Part shown: positions 51,751 to 60,389 of the stretch, piece by piece
How positions within the stretch are numbered: position 1 is the first letter of the stretch
How the letters are laid out: every line of letters starts with the position of its first letter
Assembly: GCF_016785085.1 (NCBI RefSeq)
Contig: NZ_JAENHO010000007.1
Coordinates: 62,001-126,000, forward strand
Length of the DNA stretch: 64,000 nt
Source of the DNA: Paractinoplanes lichenicola
GTDB taxonomy: Bacteria > Actinomycetota > Actinomycetes > Mycobacteriales > Micromonosporaceae
Direction of reading: 5' to 3'
Notes under the pieces: generated by a model
What the model saw: only the letters and a program-made list of their open reading frames with translations
The model's database searches: none
What the model was told of the DNA's origin: nothing
Position numbers and translations under genes: made by a program

Positions 51751-53982
51751 TCAAGCCCTGACAGGTTCACTACCGGCGGCGATCGCGGCGGACAGGGCGA
51801 AGTCGGGCTCCGCGACCGGACGGCCGTAGTAGTAGCCCTGAAGATAGCGGTAGCCGAGCCGGTGCAACGCGTCGGCCTGCTCGGCGGTCTCCACGCCCTC
51901 GGCCACCGCGGACAACCCCAGACCCGTGCTCACCTGGAACAACGCCTCCGCGATGACGGTGTGGCGGCCCGCCTGGGTGACATTGTCGACGAAGGACTTG
52001 TCGACCTTGAGGATGTCCACCGGCACGGTCTGCAGCAGGCCGAGCGACGAGTGCCCGGTGCCGAAGTCGTCGAGCGCGATCCGCACCCCGAGCGCGCGCA
52101 GCTCGTGCAGCGCGGTGACCGCCTGGCCACCCTCGAACACGGCGGTCTCGGTCACCTCGACGGCCAGGCGCGAGGCGGGCAGCCCGCTGTCGGCCAGGGC
52201 GGCCGCCACCGTCGCCGCGAACTGCGGGCGGGCCAGCTGCCGGGCCGACACGTTGACGCTGACCCGCTCCGGCGCGCGGTCGCCGAGGGTCGCCCGCCAC
52301 TCGGCCAGCTGGCGGCAGGCGGTGCGCAGAATCCACTCACCCAGCTCGACGATCAGGCCGTTGCGCTCGGCGACCGGGATGAACGCGGCCGGGCTGACCA
52401 CGCCACGGACCGGGTGCTCCCACCGCACGAGGGCCTCGACGGCGGCCACCCGCCCCGACGGCAGCTCGACGATGGGCTGATAGACGACCCGGAACTGGTC
52501 GTGGTCGAGCGCGGCCCGGATCTCCGCGCCCAGCCGCACGAACTCGCCCGCGCGTTCGTCCAGGGCGGGCGTCCACCGGCGTACGGGCTCACCGGTCTGT
52601 TTGGCCGCGTGCATCGCCGCCTCGGCCTGCCGCAGCACCTCGACCGGCGTCAGCCCGCGACCGCCGGCCAGGCCGATCGCCACCCCGACGTACAGCTCGT
52701 GCCCGCCCACCGCGACCGGGGCGCCCAGCGCCGACGACAGGGTCGCGGCGACCACGCGGATCTCGTCGGCGCTGGCCGAGGGCAGAAGCACCGCGAACTC
52801 GTCGCCGCCGAGGCGGGCCACGACCGAGGACTCCGGGGCCAGCGCGGCCACCCGCTCGGCCAGCAGCTCGAGCACCCGGTCACCGACCGGGCGGCCCAGC
52901 TCGTCGTTGACGTTCTTGAAGCCGTTCAGGCCGAGCAGCGCCATCTGCGGCCGGCCCGCGGCCAGGGCGTCGGTCAGCGCCAGCTCGAACCGCCGGCGGC
53001 TGGCCAGCCCGGTCAGCGCGTCGCTCATCGCGGCCCGGGTCAGCTCGGCCGACTGGCGGCGCACCTCGAACACGAAACCGGACATGCGCGCGATGACCAG
53101 CAGGATCAGCGCCGTCGCGCCGACCGCCACCGACAACCGGCCGGCCGGGTCGCCGCCGACCCGTGGGATCAGCAGCAGGGCCGGCGCGAGCAGCGAGCAC
53201 AGCCCGAACAGCAGCAGCCGGCCCCGGCCGACCCGGGCCGACACGCGGCCGGTGGCGGGCGGGGCGGCCATCGACGGGTGCAGCGCGGCGACACCCCACA
53301 CCACGTACGAGAGCAGGAAGATCGGGTCGGTCGGATGAGTGCTCGCGTCGGAATAGAGCGGGATGACCGAGAAGGCCGTGTCCCCGGCGAGCTGCAGCGT
53401 CGTCCCCAGCACCAGCAGGTGGACGCTCGGGGTGCGGGCGCCGCCGCTGGTGAACAGGCGGGCCAGCAACGCCAGCAACAGCACGTCGGCCACCGGGTAG
53501 GCGATCGTCACGACGTGCTCGACCAGTGTCTGACCCGAATCGGCGGCCACCGGGTACAACACGAAGATCCAGAAGACCAGCGCCAGACCGGTGGCCACGA
53601 TCGCCGAGTCGATCAGGTCGCCCAGCGAGCTGCGGCGCTGGCGCACCAGCAGCAACAGGCCCACCACGAACATCGGGTACGAGCCGAGGTAGAAGGCGTC
53701 GGCCAGCGACGGGTACGGCGACAGGTGCAGAACGTTCTCGTAGATCTCCCAGGTCACGTCGCCGAGCACGAAGGTGACCTGACCCGCCGCGAACCACCGC
53801 CACATCGCCGGTCGGGCCGGCCGGTGCAGGCGCAGGCCGAGCAGGATCGCCACCACCGTCATGACGCCGATGACGTCGTACACCAGGTTCGCGGTCGAGC
53901 TGCTCGCGGGCAGCACATAGTGACCGGCGATCGCGGCCACGCCGGCCGCGAGCCACCAGATCCAAAGCCGTCCGTGCCTCAC
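51751..53982 (-). CDS. membrane GGDEF-EAL protein, paralogue 2
   Basis: The 743-residue protein has the same plan as 12656-14851: about ten N-terminal helices (residues 8-310), GGDEF (about 325-480) and EAL (about 495-735). The GGDEF motif itself is intact (RLGGDEFAVLL), but the usual first metal Asp in the LDLDxFK segment is Gly (LLGLNGFKNVND), so cyclase activity may be lost. The EAL domain is complete: VEALVRWEHP, NVSARQL, EVTET, DDFGTG, KVDKSF and AEGVET. It probably degrades c-di-GMP. The start is GTG in front of a short intergenic region. Confidence 0.9.
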   Translation of the reverse strand: MRHGRLWIWWLAAGVAAIAGHYVLPASSSTANLVYDVIGVMTVVAILLGLRLHRPARPAMWRWFAAGQVTFVLGDVTWEIYENVLHLSPYPSLADAFYLGSYPMFVVGLLLLVRQRRSSLGDLIDSAIVATGLALVFWIFVLYPVAADSGQTLVEHVVTIAYPVADVLLLALLARLFTSGGARTPSVHLLVLGTTLQLAGDTAFSVIPLYSDASTHPTDPIFLLSYVVWGVAALHPSMAAPPATGRVSARVGRGRLLLFGLCSLLAPALLLIPRVGGDPAGRLSVAVGATALILLVIARMSGFVFEVRRQSAELTRAAMSDALTGLASRRRFELALTDALAAGRPQMALLGLNGFKNVNDELGRPVGDRVLELLAERVAALAPESSVVARLGGDEFAVLLPSASADEIRVVAATLSSALGAPVAVGGHELYVGVAIGLAGGRGLTPVEVLRQAEAAMHAAKQTGEPVRRWTPALDERAGEFVRLGAEIRAALDHDQFRVVYQPIVELPSGRVAAVEALVRWEHPVRGVVSPAAFIPVAERNGLIVELGEWILRTACRQLAEWRATLGDRAPERVSVNVSARQLARPQFAATVAAALADSGLPASRLAVEVTETAVFEGGQAVTALHELRALGVRIALDDFGTGHSSLGLLQTVPVDILKVDKSFVDNVTQAGRHTVIAEALFQVSTGLGLSAVAEGVETAEQADALHRLGYRYLQGYYYGRPVAEPDFALSAAIAAGSEPVRA

Positions 53983-54089
53983 GTCCGGTCATCGGGACCC
54001 GGCGTCCACGACCTGAGCGGGTGTCGTGGACTTCACAAGATCTCGTGCAGTAGCCTCCGGTGTCCGTTGATCCTCCAAGGGTGGATGCC

Positions 54090-54296
54090 GTGCGTCAGGC
54101 CGTGCTGCGCCGTTACGCGCGACCCGTCTATCAGGCCGGCGCCGTCGTCGCGCTCGTCGCCACTGCCCAGGCCGTGATCGTCCCCGCGATCGGCGGCCCC
54201 ACCTGGCTATGGGCGGCCGTGCCCGTGGCCGCCGGGCTCGCCGCCGTCCTGACGATCAAATCCATCCCGTACGAGCACGTGAAGTTCCCGCGCTGA
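54090..54296 (+). CDS. small two-helix membrane protein
   Basis: The 68-residue protein starts at GTG 54090 (AAGG 7 bp before); an upstream GTG at 54060 would add ten codons with non-coding base usage. Two hydrophobic helices lie at about 15-35 and 38-56, after a basic N-terminus (RQAVLRRYARP) and before KSIPYEHVKFPR. No family is recognised. Confidence 0.6.
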   Translation: MRQAVLRRYARPVYQAGAVVALVATAQAVIVPAIGGPTWLWAAVPVAAGLAAVLTIKSIPYEHVKFPR

Positions 54297-54410
54297 ACCG
54301 GCCCGCCGCGGGCGTTCCCGGTGGCGGCTTTCCCGGCCGCCTCTAGAACACGTTGTCGCCCGCGGGGACAACAGGGCGCACCTCAGCTGTCCCGGGTCAG
54401 CGGTTGCAGA

Positions 54411-54797
54411 TCACCTCTTCCTGGTCAGCGGCGTCAGATCACCGACGAGCCACAGATGCCCGTACGGGTCGAAGAAGCCGCCCTGGCGATGGGGGCCCCA
54501 CGGCATGTCGTGATCGCGTACGGGGTCGTGGTTGTGCGCCCCTGCCGCCGCGGCGCGGGCCACGAAGGCGTCCGGCTCGTCGGTGAAGACCTCCACGCGG
54601 ACGGTGGTCGTGCCGGTGTTGTGCGGGGTCTCCCAGCCGTTGTTGGCGGGCTCGGCCAGGAAGATGGGGGCGCCCTCGATCTCCAGGCCGATCACCGAGC
54701 CCAGATTCCACAGTTCGACGGCCCCGAGGGCGCGCCGATACCAGGCCGAGGCCTCGGCCGCGTCGGGCACGGCAAGCATCAACGAGATAGCTGTCAT
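54411..54797 (-). CDS. VOC-family (PhnB/glyoxalase-like) protein
   Basis: The 128-residue protein carries one VOC fold of two beta-alpha-beta-beta-beta units: MLAVPDAAEASAWYRRALGAVEL and VRVEVFTDEPDAFVARAAAAGA, ending FFDPYGHLWLVGD. This is the PhnB-like type with no assigned reaction. It lies 28 bp downstream of the isochorismatase-type gene on the same strand, so the two are likely one transcript. Confidence 0.85.
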   Translation of the reverse strand: MTAISLMLAVPDAAEASAWYRRALGAVELWNLGSVIGLEIEGAPIFLAEPANNGWETPHNTGTTTVRVEVFTDEPDAFVARAAAAGAHNHDPVRDHDMPWGPHRQGGFFDPYGHLWLVGDLTPLTRKR

Positions 54798-54825
54798 GCC
54801 CTCAGTGTCGGCCCCGCCGCGCCGT

Positions 54826-55380
54826 TCAGGGGGTGAAGGTGACCTCCTTGGTCGGCGCGGTGCCGGCGGTGCGGCCCGGGGCCGACTGGTGGGTCCAATA
54901 CAGGTTGGTGTGGGCGATCACCTGGGCCGGCGGGGGAGCGCCGTACGAAGTGAGGTCTTCTGTTGTGTGGGCGTCGCTGACCAGGAGCGTGTCGTAGCCG
55001 CGGGTGAAGGCGCCGTGCAGGGTGGAGCGGATGCAGGCGTCGGTCTGGGCGCCGGTGATGACCAGGCGGCCCACGCCGCGGGCGGCGAGCAGGGACTCGA
55101 GCTCGGTGGCCTCGAAGCAGTCGCCCCACTGCTTCTCGAGCACGACATCGCCGGGTGCGACCGGTAAGGAAGGCTCCAGCTGCCAATTCTCGGAGCCGTG
55201 GACCAGGTTGTCGTCGGTCTGCTGGACCCAGATGACCGGCACCTGCTCGGCGTGGGCGCGGTCGGCCAGCGCGGCGATGTTGGCCAGCACGGCGTCGCGG
55301 TCGTGGCCGGCGGCGACCACGCCGGTCTGCACGTCGACGACCAGCAGGGCGGTGGCGGGGCGGTCCTTCAGGGTGGTCAT
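54826..55380 (-). CDS. isochorismatase-family cysteine hydrolase
   Basis: The 184-residue protein starts at MTTLKDR, 5 bp after AAGGAGG. The catalytic triad of the family is visible: Asp in LLVVDVQTGV, Lys in LEKQWGDCF and Cys in TGAQTDACIRSTLHGAF. These enzymes hydrolyse amides or enol ethers such as nicotinamide or isochorismate. The nearest annotation by motif is a general cysteine hydrolase. First gene of a two-gene unit with the VOC gene. Confidence 0.9.
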   Translation of the reverse strand: MTTLKDRPATALLVVDVQTGVVAAGHDRDAVLANIAALADRAHAEQVPVIWVQQTDDNLVHGSENWQLEPSLPVAPGDVVLEKQWGDCFEATELESLLAARGVGRLVITGAQTDACIRSTLHGAFTRGYDTLLVSDAHTTEDLTSYGAPPPAQVIAHTNLYWTHQSAPGRTAGTAPTKEVTFTP

Positions 55381-55520
55381 GCGGTCCTCCTTCAACGGCT
55401 GCGAGGACGACCCTAGACCGGCCCTCTGACAGAAATCCTGAACCGACCGGCGCCGGGCGGCGTGTGGACAGGGCCAGGGCAGAGGACCGACTTTGGGGCG
55501 TTGAACATCGATGTGCAGCT

Positions 55521-55766
55521 GTGTTGAACCCGGTGGACGCGCCGCCCGTACCCCACGGCATGTGGGATGACGGGCGGTTACTGGCAGCGCTCGCCGCGCT
55601 GCCGGCCGAGGCCTTCATCGAGGGTCCGGCCGACGACGACGATCTGCGCTGGCGGCGCACGGCCCGGCGGTTGCGCCGTGAGCTCGGCGCCGAGCCGGCC
55701 TATCCCGCGCTGCCCCCGGGCCACGTCGCCCCGGTCCTCCAGCTGCGGCCCCACCCGGTCGACTGA
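55521..55766 (+). CDS. small hypothetical protein
   Basis: The 81-residue reading frame has strong third-base G/C bias from about 55524 on. The start may be GTG 55521, TTG 55524 or ATG 55560 (MWDDGRLLAAL); none has a clear ribosome site. It is acidic in the middle (IEGPADDDDLRW) and then basic (RRTARRLRRELG). No family is recognised. It ends 39 bp before the propeller gene and may be cotranscribed. Confidence 0.45.
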   Translation: MLNPVDAPPVPHGMWDDGRLLAALAALPAEAFIEGPADDDDLRWRRTARRLRRELGAEPAYPALPPGHVAPVLQLRPHPVD

Positions 55767-55805
55767 CGCGGTCGGCCGTCCCCTTCGAGACAGGGCGGTG
55801 ACCAG

Positions 55806-57698
55806 ATGAGTGCGGAGCGGCTTTCGGCGGTCGAAGACCTGCGCGACCGGGCCTACAGCGAGGACAGCGACGTCGCCGTGGCCGCCCGGGCCGGCCTCGT
55901 CGCCCTGATGACGGACGACGACCCCGAGGTGGCCGCGGCGGCCGATGCGGCCCTGGCCGAGACCTCGATCTCGCTGGTGCCGGGCCGGATCGACTTCGGG
56001 CCGGTCGCGCCGGGCACGCCCCGGCTCGCGGCGGTGATCAAGATTGAGGGCTCGCCGATGGCGCTGGCCTCGCGGATCAAGGTGACCGGCCCTGGCCTGC
56101 GGGCGCGCATTGCCGGCGACCAGCTGCAGGTGCAGTGGCAGCCGGGCGACGGTGCGCTGGCCGGGATGGTCTCGCTGGACGGGCCGGCGGGCGCGGCCGA
56201 CCTGCCGGTCACGGGTCACATCGGAGCCGGGCTGATCGGTGGCGAGGCGCTGGAGACCTGGCCGCCGGAGCCGCAGGCCGACGCCGTACGAGAGCGGTTC
56301 GTCAGCGCGTCGGGGAGCGAGCCGCTGGCCGATGCCGTACGGGGAAATGGGCCGCGTGAGACCGGGGAGCCGCTGACGGCGGCGATGCTCGAGAGCTGGC
56401 CGTTCGAGATGGGACGGGCGCGCGTGACCGGGCTGAGCGAGACCGAGACGTTCGAGCCGATCTCGGCGGGTCTTGCGGCGCCGCCTCAGGTCACCTTTGA
56501 GAATCGTGAGCCGGTCTTTCTGCCGCCCACCGATCCGCCGGAGCAGTCTCGCCGCCGGGTCAAGGGGCTGATCATCGCCGGGGCGACCGCCTTGGTTCTG
56601 CTCGTGGGCACGGGCCTGGCGGCCGCGGTCACGCTGCAGGACGATCAAGCGCCGGTCGCTCAGCAGCAGGAGCAGCCCGCCGGCAATGAGCAGCCCAGCG
56701 GCGGCAAGAACGAGCAACCCGGCGGCGGGAAGAATGAGGAGTCCGGCGGCGACAAAAGTGGCGAGGACGAGCAGCAAGGTGGCGGCCAGGAGCAGGTGAG
56801 GGCCAGCGTCGACAAGCCGGCAGTGGTGGGGACGATCAAGGTCGGCGACGAGCCCGAGGGCGTGGCCGTCGCGCCCGACAGCAAGACCCTCTACGTGGCC
56901 AATCAGAGCTCGCGCATCCTCTCCGTGGCCGACCTCGAATCCGGCCAGGTCGACGAGGTCGCGCTCCGCAATACTCCCCGGTTCGTCGCCGTGTCGCGGG
57001 ACGGCAAGCGGGTCTTCGTCTCCATGTACGAGGACGATCTCAGCGGCAGCGGGGTGGCCGTCGTCGACGCCGAGAAGCTGACCGTCCTGCGCAACCTGAA
57101 GACCGGAGTTCAGCCGTACGCGCTGGCTGTGGCTCCTGACGGCAGGCTGTGGGTGCCGATCCACGGCGGCCGCAACGTCGAGATCTACAAGGACGAGCAG
57201 CTCACCGGCCGCGTGTTCGTGCCCGAGAACCCGCATGCCGTCTCGTTCGACAAGGGTGGGCAGCGCGCGTTCACGCCCGACCACGAATCGAGCACCGTCT
57301 CGGCCATCGATACGCGCAACGACAAGCGGCTGAAGTCGATCCCGGTCAGCGCCGCCCCGCACAGCCTGGCCGTCTCGCCCGACGGCCGTACGGCGGTGGT
57401 CGCCTGCTTCCAGGCCGACGCGGTCGACCTGATCGACACCCAGACGCTGGAACGCCGCGGCCCGTTCAAGGTCGGCGACAAGCCCCAGGCCGCGGCCTTC
57501 GCCACCGACTCCGGTCACGCGTACGCCGTCAACGAGGGCAGCAACTCGGTCTCCGTCGTCGACCCGCGCACGGGTCAGGTGACGGCCACCGTCCCGGTCG
57601 GCAAGAGCCCGCGCACGATGGCGGTCGCGCCCGACGGCCGCCTCGCGTACGTCACCAACGGCGACGACGACACGGTTTCGGTCCTGCGCGTGAGCTGA
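55806..57698 (+). CDS. membrane-anchored YVTN-type beta-propeller protein
   Basis: Of 630 residues, about 1-245 are cytoplasmic: an N-terminal HEAT-like helical part (DDDPEVAAAADAALAE) and an Ig-like beta part (IDFGPVAPGTPRLAAV). A membrane helix lies at about 258-278 (LIIAGATALVLLVGTGLAAAV). A Gln/Glu/Gly/Lys linker with near-repeats of GGGKNEQPGGGKNEE follows at 285-335. About 335-630 form a YVTN/NHL-like propeller outside (VAVAPDSKTLYVANQ, LAVSPDGRTAVVACF, MAVAPDGRLAYVTNGDDD). It resembles a surface sensor or adhesion scaffold of unknown role. The layout parallels the Hsp70-propeller fusion at 19896. Confidence 0.8.
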   Translation: MSAERLSAVEDLRDRAYSEDSDVAVAARAGLVALMTDDDPEVAAAADAALAETSISLVPGRIDFGPVAPGTPRLAAVIKIEGSPMALASRIKVTGPGLRARIAGDQLQVQWQPGDGALAGMVSLDGPAGAADLPVTGHIGAGLIGGEALETWPPEPQADAVRERFVSASGSEPLADAVRGNGPRETGEPLTAAMLESWPFEMGRARVTGLSETETFEPISAGLAAPPQVTFENREPVFLPPTDPPEQSRRRVKGLIIAGATALVLLVGTGLAAAVTLQDDQAPVAQQQEQPAGNEQPSGGKNEQPGGGKNEESGGDKSGEDEQQGGGQEQVRASVDKPAVVGTIKVGDEPEGVAVAPDSKTLYVANQSSRILSVADLESGQVDEVALRNTPRFVAVSRDGKRVFVSMYEDDLSGSGVAVVDAEKLTVLRNLKTGVQPYALAVAPDGRLWVPIHGGRNVEIYKDEQLTGRVFVPENPHAVSFDKGGQRAFTPDHESSTVSAIDTRNDKRLKSIPVSAAPHSLAVSPDGRTAVVACFQADAVDLIDTQTLERRGPFKVGDKPQAAAFATDSGHAYAVNEGSNSVSVVDPRTGQVTATVPVGKSPRTMAVAPDGRLAYVTNGDDDTVSVLRVS

Positions 57699-57724
57699 GG
57701 AGAGGTCCAGCAGCCGGACACACG

Positions 57725-57747
57725 CTTGCCTAAACCCGATAGGCAAG
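57725..57747. promoter_or_regulatory. inverted repeat in front of the sulfonate operon
   Basis: CTTGCCTA (57725-57732) and TAGGCAAG (57740-57747) form a perfect 8-bp dyad with a 7-bp spacer, 14 bp before the GTG of the permease gene. The size and position fit a repressor operator. The TAGG half-site recurs at 58611. Confidence 0.55.
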
Positions 57748-57761
57748 GTAGGAAATGACGC

Positions 57762-58610
57762 GTGACCATCTTGTCCGCGCCGCCTGCCCTGTCGGCCGAC
57801 CCGTCCCCGAGGCGTTCCGCTGCGGCGCCCAAGAAGCGGCGCCGGATCGCGTTGCGGCTGCTGGCCCTCGTCGTCCTCTACGGACTCTGGGAGCTGGCCG
57901 CCCGCACGACGCGGAACCCCACGTTCATCCCGTCCCCGGGCGCGGTCTGGCATCAACTGATCCAGACCTCGACCACCCATGACGGCGTACGGGGTTACAG
58001 CGGCAGCTTGCTGATCGAGCATCTCGGCATCTCGCTGCGCCGCATCCTGATCGGCTCGGTCATCGGTGTCGCCGGCGGCCTCGTGCTGGGCGTGCTGATG
58101 GGCGTGATCTCGTGGCTGCGCGTCGTCACCGAGCCGGTCGTCACCTTCGTACGGGCTCTGCCGCCGCTCGCGTATTTCAGCCTGTTCATCATCTGGTTCG
58201 GCATCGACGAGACCCCGAAGCTGTGGCTGCTCTCGATCGCCGCGCTGCCGCCGGTCGCCGTGGCCACCGCCGCCGCCGTGCAGGGCGCACCGACGGGCCT
58301 GGTCGAGGCGGCCCGCGCGCTCGGGGCGGGCCGGTGGGAGGTCGTACGGGATGTGACTCTGCCGAACGCGCTGCCCGAGATCTTCACCGGGGTGCGGCTC
58401 GCGGTCGGCATGGCGTACAGCTCGGTCGTCGCCGCCGAGACCATCAACGGCGTACCGGGAATCGGCGGCATGGTCCGCGACGCCCAGCGCTATTCGCAGA
58501 CCGACGTCGTCGTGCTCGGACTGTTCGCCATCGGCCTCTCCGGCCTGCTCATCGACGCCCTGCTGCGGACGGCCGAAAACAGGCTGATCCCGTGGCGAGG
58601 CCGTGCCTAG
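57762..58610 (+). CDS. tauC: taurine/aliphatic sulfonate ABC transporter permease
   Basis: The 282-residue permease starts at GTG, has six hydrophobic helices and the BPD-transport EAA loop (EAARALGAGRWEVVRDVTLPNALPEIF). The NPTFIPSPGAVW segment and INGVPGIGGMV are typical of the SsuC/TauC group. First gene of a four-gene operon with binding lipoprotein, ATPase and TauD. Confidence 0.9.
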   Translation: MTILSAPPALSADPSPRRSAAAPKKRRRIALRLLALVVLYGLWELAARTTRNPTFIPSPGAVWHQLIQTSTTHDGVRGYSGSLLIEHLGISLRRILIGSVIGVAGGLVLGVLMGVISWLRVVTEPVVTFVRALPPLAYFSLFIIWFGIDETPKLWLLSIAALPPVAVATAAAVQGAPTGLVEAARALGAGRWEVVRDVTLPNALPEIFTGVRLAVGMAYSSVVAAETINGVPGIGGMVRDAQRYSQTDVVVLGLFAIGLSGLLIDALLRTAENRLIPWRGRA

Positions 58611-58621
58611 ATAGGAACCCC

Positions 58622-59644
58622 GTGCTCAAAAAGATCATCGCCGGTCTGACCCTCCTCTCGCTCGCCGCCTGCGGCAACGGCGCCGCAAGCGGGGGCGCGG
58701 ACCCGGAGAAGAAAACCATCCGGCTCGCCTATCAGGCGTTCCCCAGCGGTGACCTCGTCGTCAAGAACCAGGGGCTGCTCGAGAAGGCACTGCCCGACTA
58801 CGAGATCACCTGGACCAAGTTCGACTCCGGGGCCAGCATCAACACGGCGTTCGTGGGCAAGAGCATCGACATCGCGGCCATCGGGTCCAGCCCGGTCGCG
58901 CGCGGCCTGTCCGCCCCGCTCAACATCCCGTACAAGGTGGCCTTTGTTCTTGACGTGGCCGGCGACAACGAGGCGCTCGTCGCGCGCAACGGCAGCGGGG
59001 TGACCGACGTGGCCTCGCTCAAGGGCAAGAAGGTGGGCACGCCGTTCGCCTCGACGGCGCATTACAGCCTGCTCGCCGCGCTCGACAAGGCGGGCGTGGC
59101 CGAGAAGGAAGTGAACATCGTCGACCTCGAGCCGCAGGACATCCAGGCCGCCTGGACGCGTGGGGACATCGACGCGGCGTACACGTGGCTGCCGTCGCTG
59201 GCCGAGATCAAGAAGACCGGCAAGGTGCTCATCTCCAGCCGCGAGCTGGCCACCGCGGGCAAGCCGACGCTCGACCTGGGCGTGGTGACGACGGCCTTCG
59301 CCGAGGCCCACCCCGAGGCGGTCGACGCCTGGCGCAAGGTGGAGGCGCAGGCCCTCGACCTGATCGCGACGGACCCGGCGGCCGCGGCCAAGTCGATCGG
59401 CGCCGAGCTCAACCTCAGCCCGGCCGAGGCGCAGGACCAGCTCTCGCAGGGCGTCTTCCTCAAGCCGGCCGACCTGGCCAGCGACGAGTGGCTGGGCACG
59501 CCGGAGAAGGTCGGCAAGCTGGCCGACAACCTGGTCAGCGCGGCCGAGTTCCTCAAAGGCCAGCAGAAGATCGACGCCGTGCCCGCGCTGGCCGACGTGC
59601 AGAAGGCCATCTACGTCGAGGGGCTGCCCGGTGTCCTCGGCTGA
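58622..59644 (+). CDS. tauA: sulfonate/taurine-binding lipoprotein
   Basis: The 340-residue precursor starts at GTG, has a lipobox LSLAACG (Cys about 17) and then a periplasmic-binding fold (NMT1/SsuA-like): IRLAYQAFPSGDLVVKNQGLLEK, INTAFVGKSIDIAAIGSSPVA, GKKVGTPFASTAHYSLLAAL and the DIDAAYTWLPSLAEI region. It delivers sulfonate to the permease. The first of its in-frame starts is 12 bp after the permease stop. The ATPase start overlaps its end by 14 bp. Confidence 0.9.
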   Translation: MLKKIIAGLTLLSLAACGNGAASGGADPEKKTIRLAYQAFPSGDLVVKNQGLLEKALPDYEITWTKFDSGASINTAFVGKSIDIAAIGSSPVARGLSAPLNIPYKVAFVLDVAGDNEALVARNGSGVTDVASLKGKKVGTPFASTAHYSLLAALDKAGVAEKEVNIVDLEPQDIQAAWTRGDIDAAYTWLPSLAEIKKTGKVLISSRELATAGKPTLDLGVVTTAFAEAHPEAVDAWRKVEAQALDLIATDPAAAAKSIGAELNLSPAEAQDQLSQGVFLKPADLASDEWLGTPEKVGKLADNLVSAAEFLKGQQKIDAVPALADVQKAIYVEGLPGVLG

Positions 59645-60389
59645 CGCGATCAAGCTGGCCGACGTCGAGCACCGCTACGGCGACGTCACCGCGGTCGGGC
59701 CGGTCGACCTGACCGTCCCGTCCGGCGAGTTCCTCGTGCTCGTCGGGGCCTCCGGCTGCGGCAAGAGCACGCTGCTGCGGCTGATCGCGGGGTTCGAGGA
59801 GCCCACCTTCGGCACCGTACACACCTCGGGCTCGCCACCCGTGCCGGGGCGCGGCGCAGGGCTGGTGTTCCAGCAGCCGCGGCTGTTCCCGTGGCGCAGC
59901 GTGGGCGGCAACATCGCACTGGCGTTGAAATATGCCGGCCAGTCCGCGTCGACGGCCGACGTGGAACTGCTGCTCGAACGGGTCGGGTTGCACGATGTTG
60001 CGCGAAGGCGCACGTGGCAGATCAGCGGTGGGCAACAACAGCGCGTCGCGATCGCGCGGGCGCTGGCCGTCGACAACCCGTTGCTGCTGCTCGACGAGCC
60101 GTTCGCGGCGCTCGACGCGCTCACCCGGGAACGGCTGCAGGAGGACCTGCGTACGGTCTCGGCCACGCGTACCTGCGTGTTCGTCACCCACAGCGTCGAC
60201 GAGGCGGTGTTCCTGGGCAGCCGGGTCGTGGTGCTCACCCCGCGGCCCGGGCGGGTCGCCCTCGACCTGCCGATCGACCTGCCGCGCACCGGGATCACCC
60301 CCGACGAGCTGCGCGGCCTGCCCGAGTTCGCCGCCCTGCGCGCCGAGGTGGGCGCGGCGGTCCGATCCCGTACGGAGGTAACCGCATGA
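59631..60389 (+). CDS. tauB: sulfonate/taurine ABC transporter ATPase
   Basis: The 252-residue ATPase has Walker A GASGCGKST, Q-loop VFQQPRLFPW, signature QISGGQQQRVAIARAL, Walker B LLLLDEPFAALD and H-loop VFVTHSVDEAV. The GTG start lies inside the lipoprotein gene and the stop overlaps the tauD ATG as ATGA. It energises the permease with the tauC/tauA products. Confidence 0.93.
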   Translation: MSSADAIKLADVEHRYGDVTAVGPVDLTVPSGEFLVLVGASGCGKSTLLRLIAGFEEPTFGTVHTSGSPPVPGRGAGLVFQQPRLFPWRSVGGNIALALKYAGQSASTADVELLLERVGLHDVARRRTWQISGGQQQRVAIARALAVDNPLLLLDEPFAALDALTRERLQEDLRTVSATRTCVFVTHSVDEAVFLGSRVVVLTPRPGRVALDLPIDLPRTGITPDELRGLPEFAALRAEVGAAVRSRTEVTA

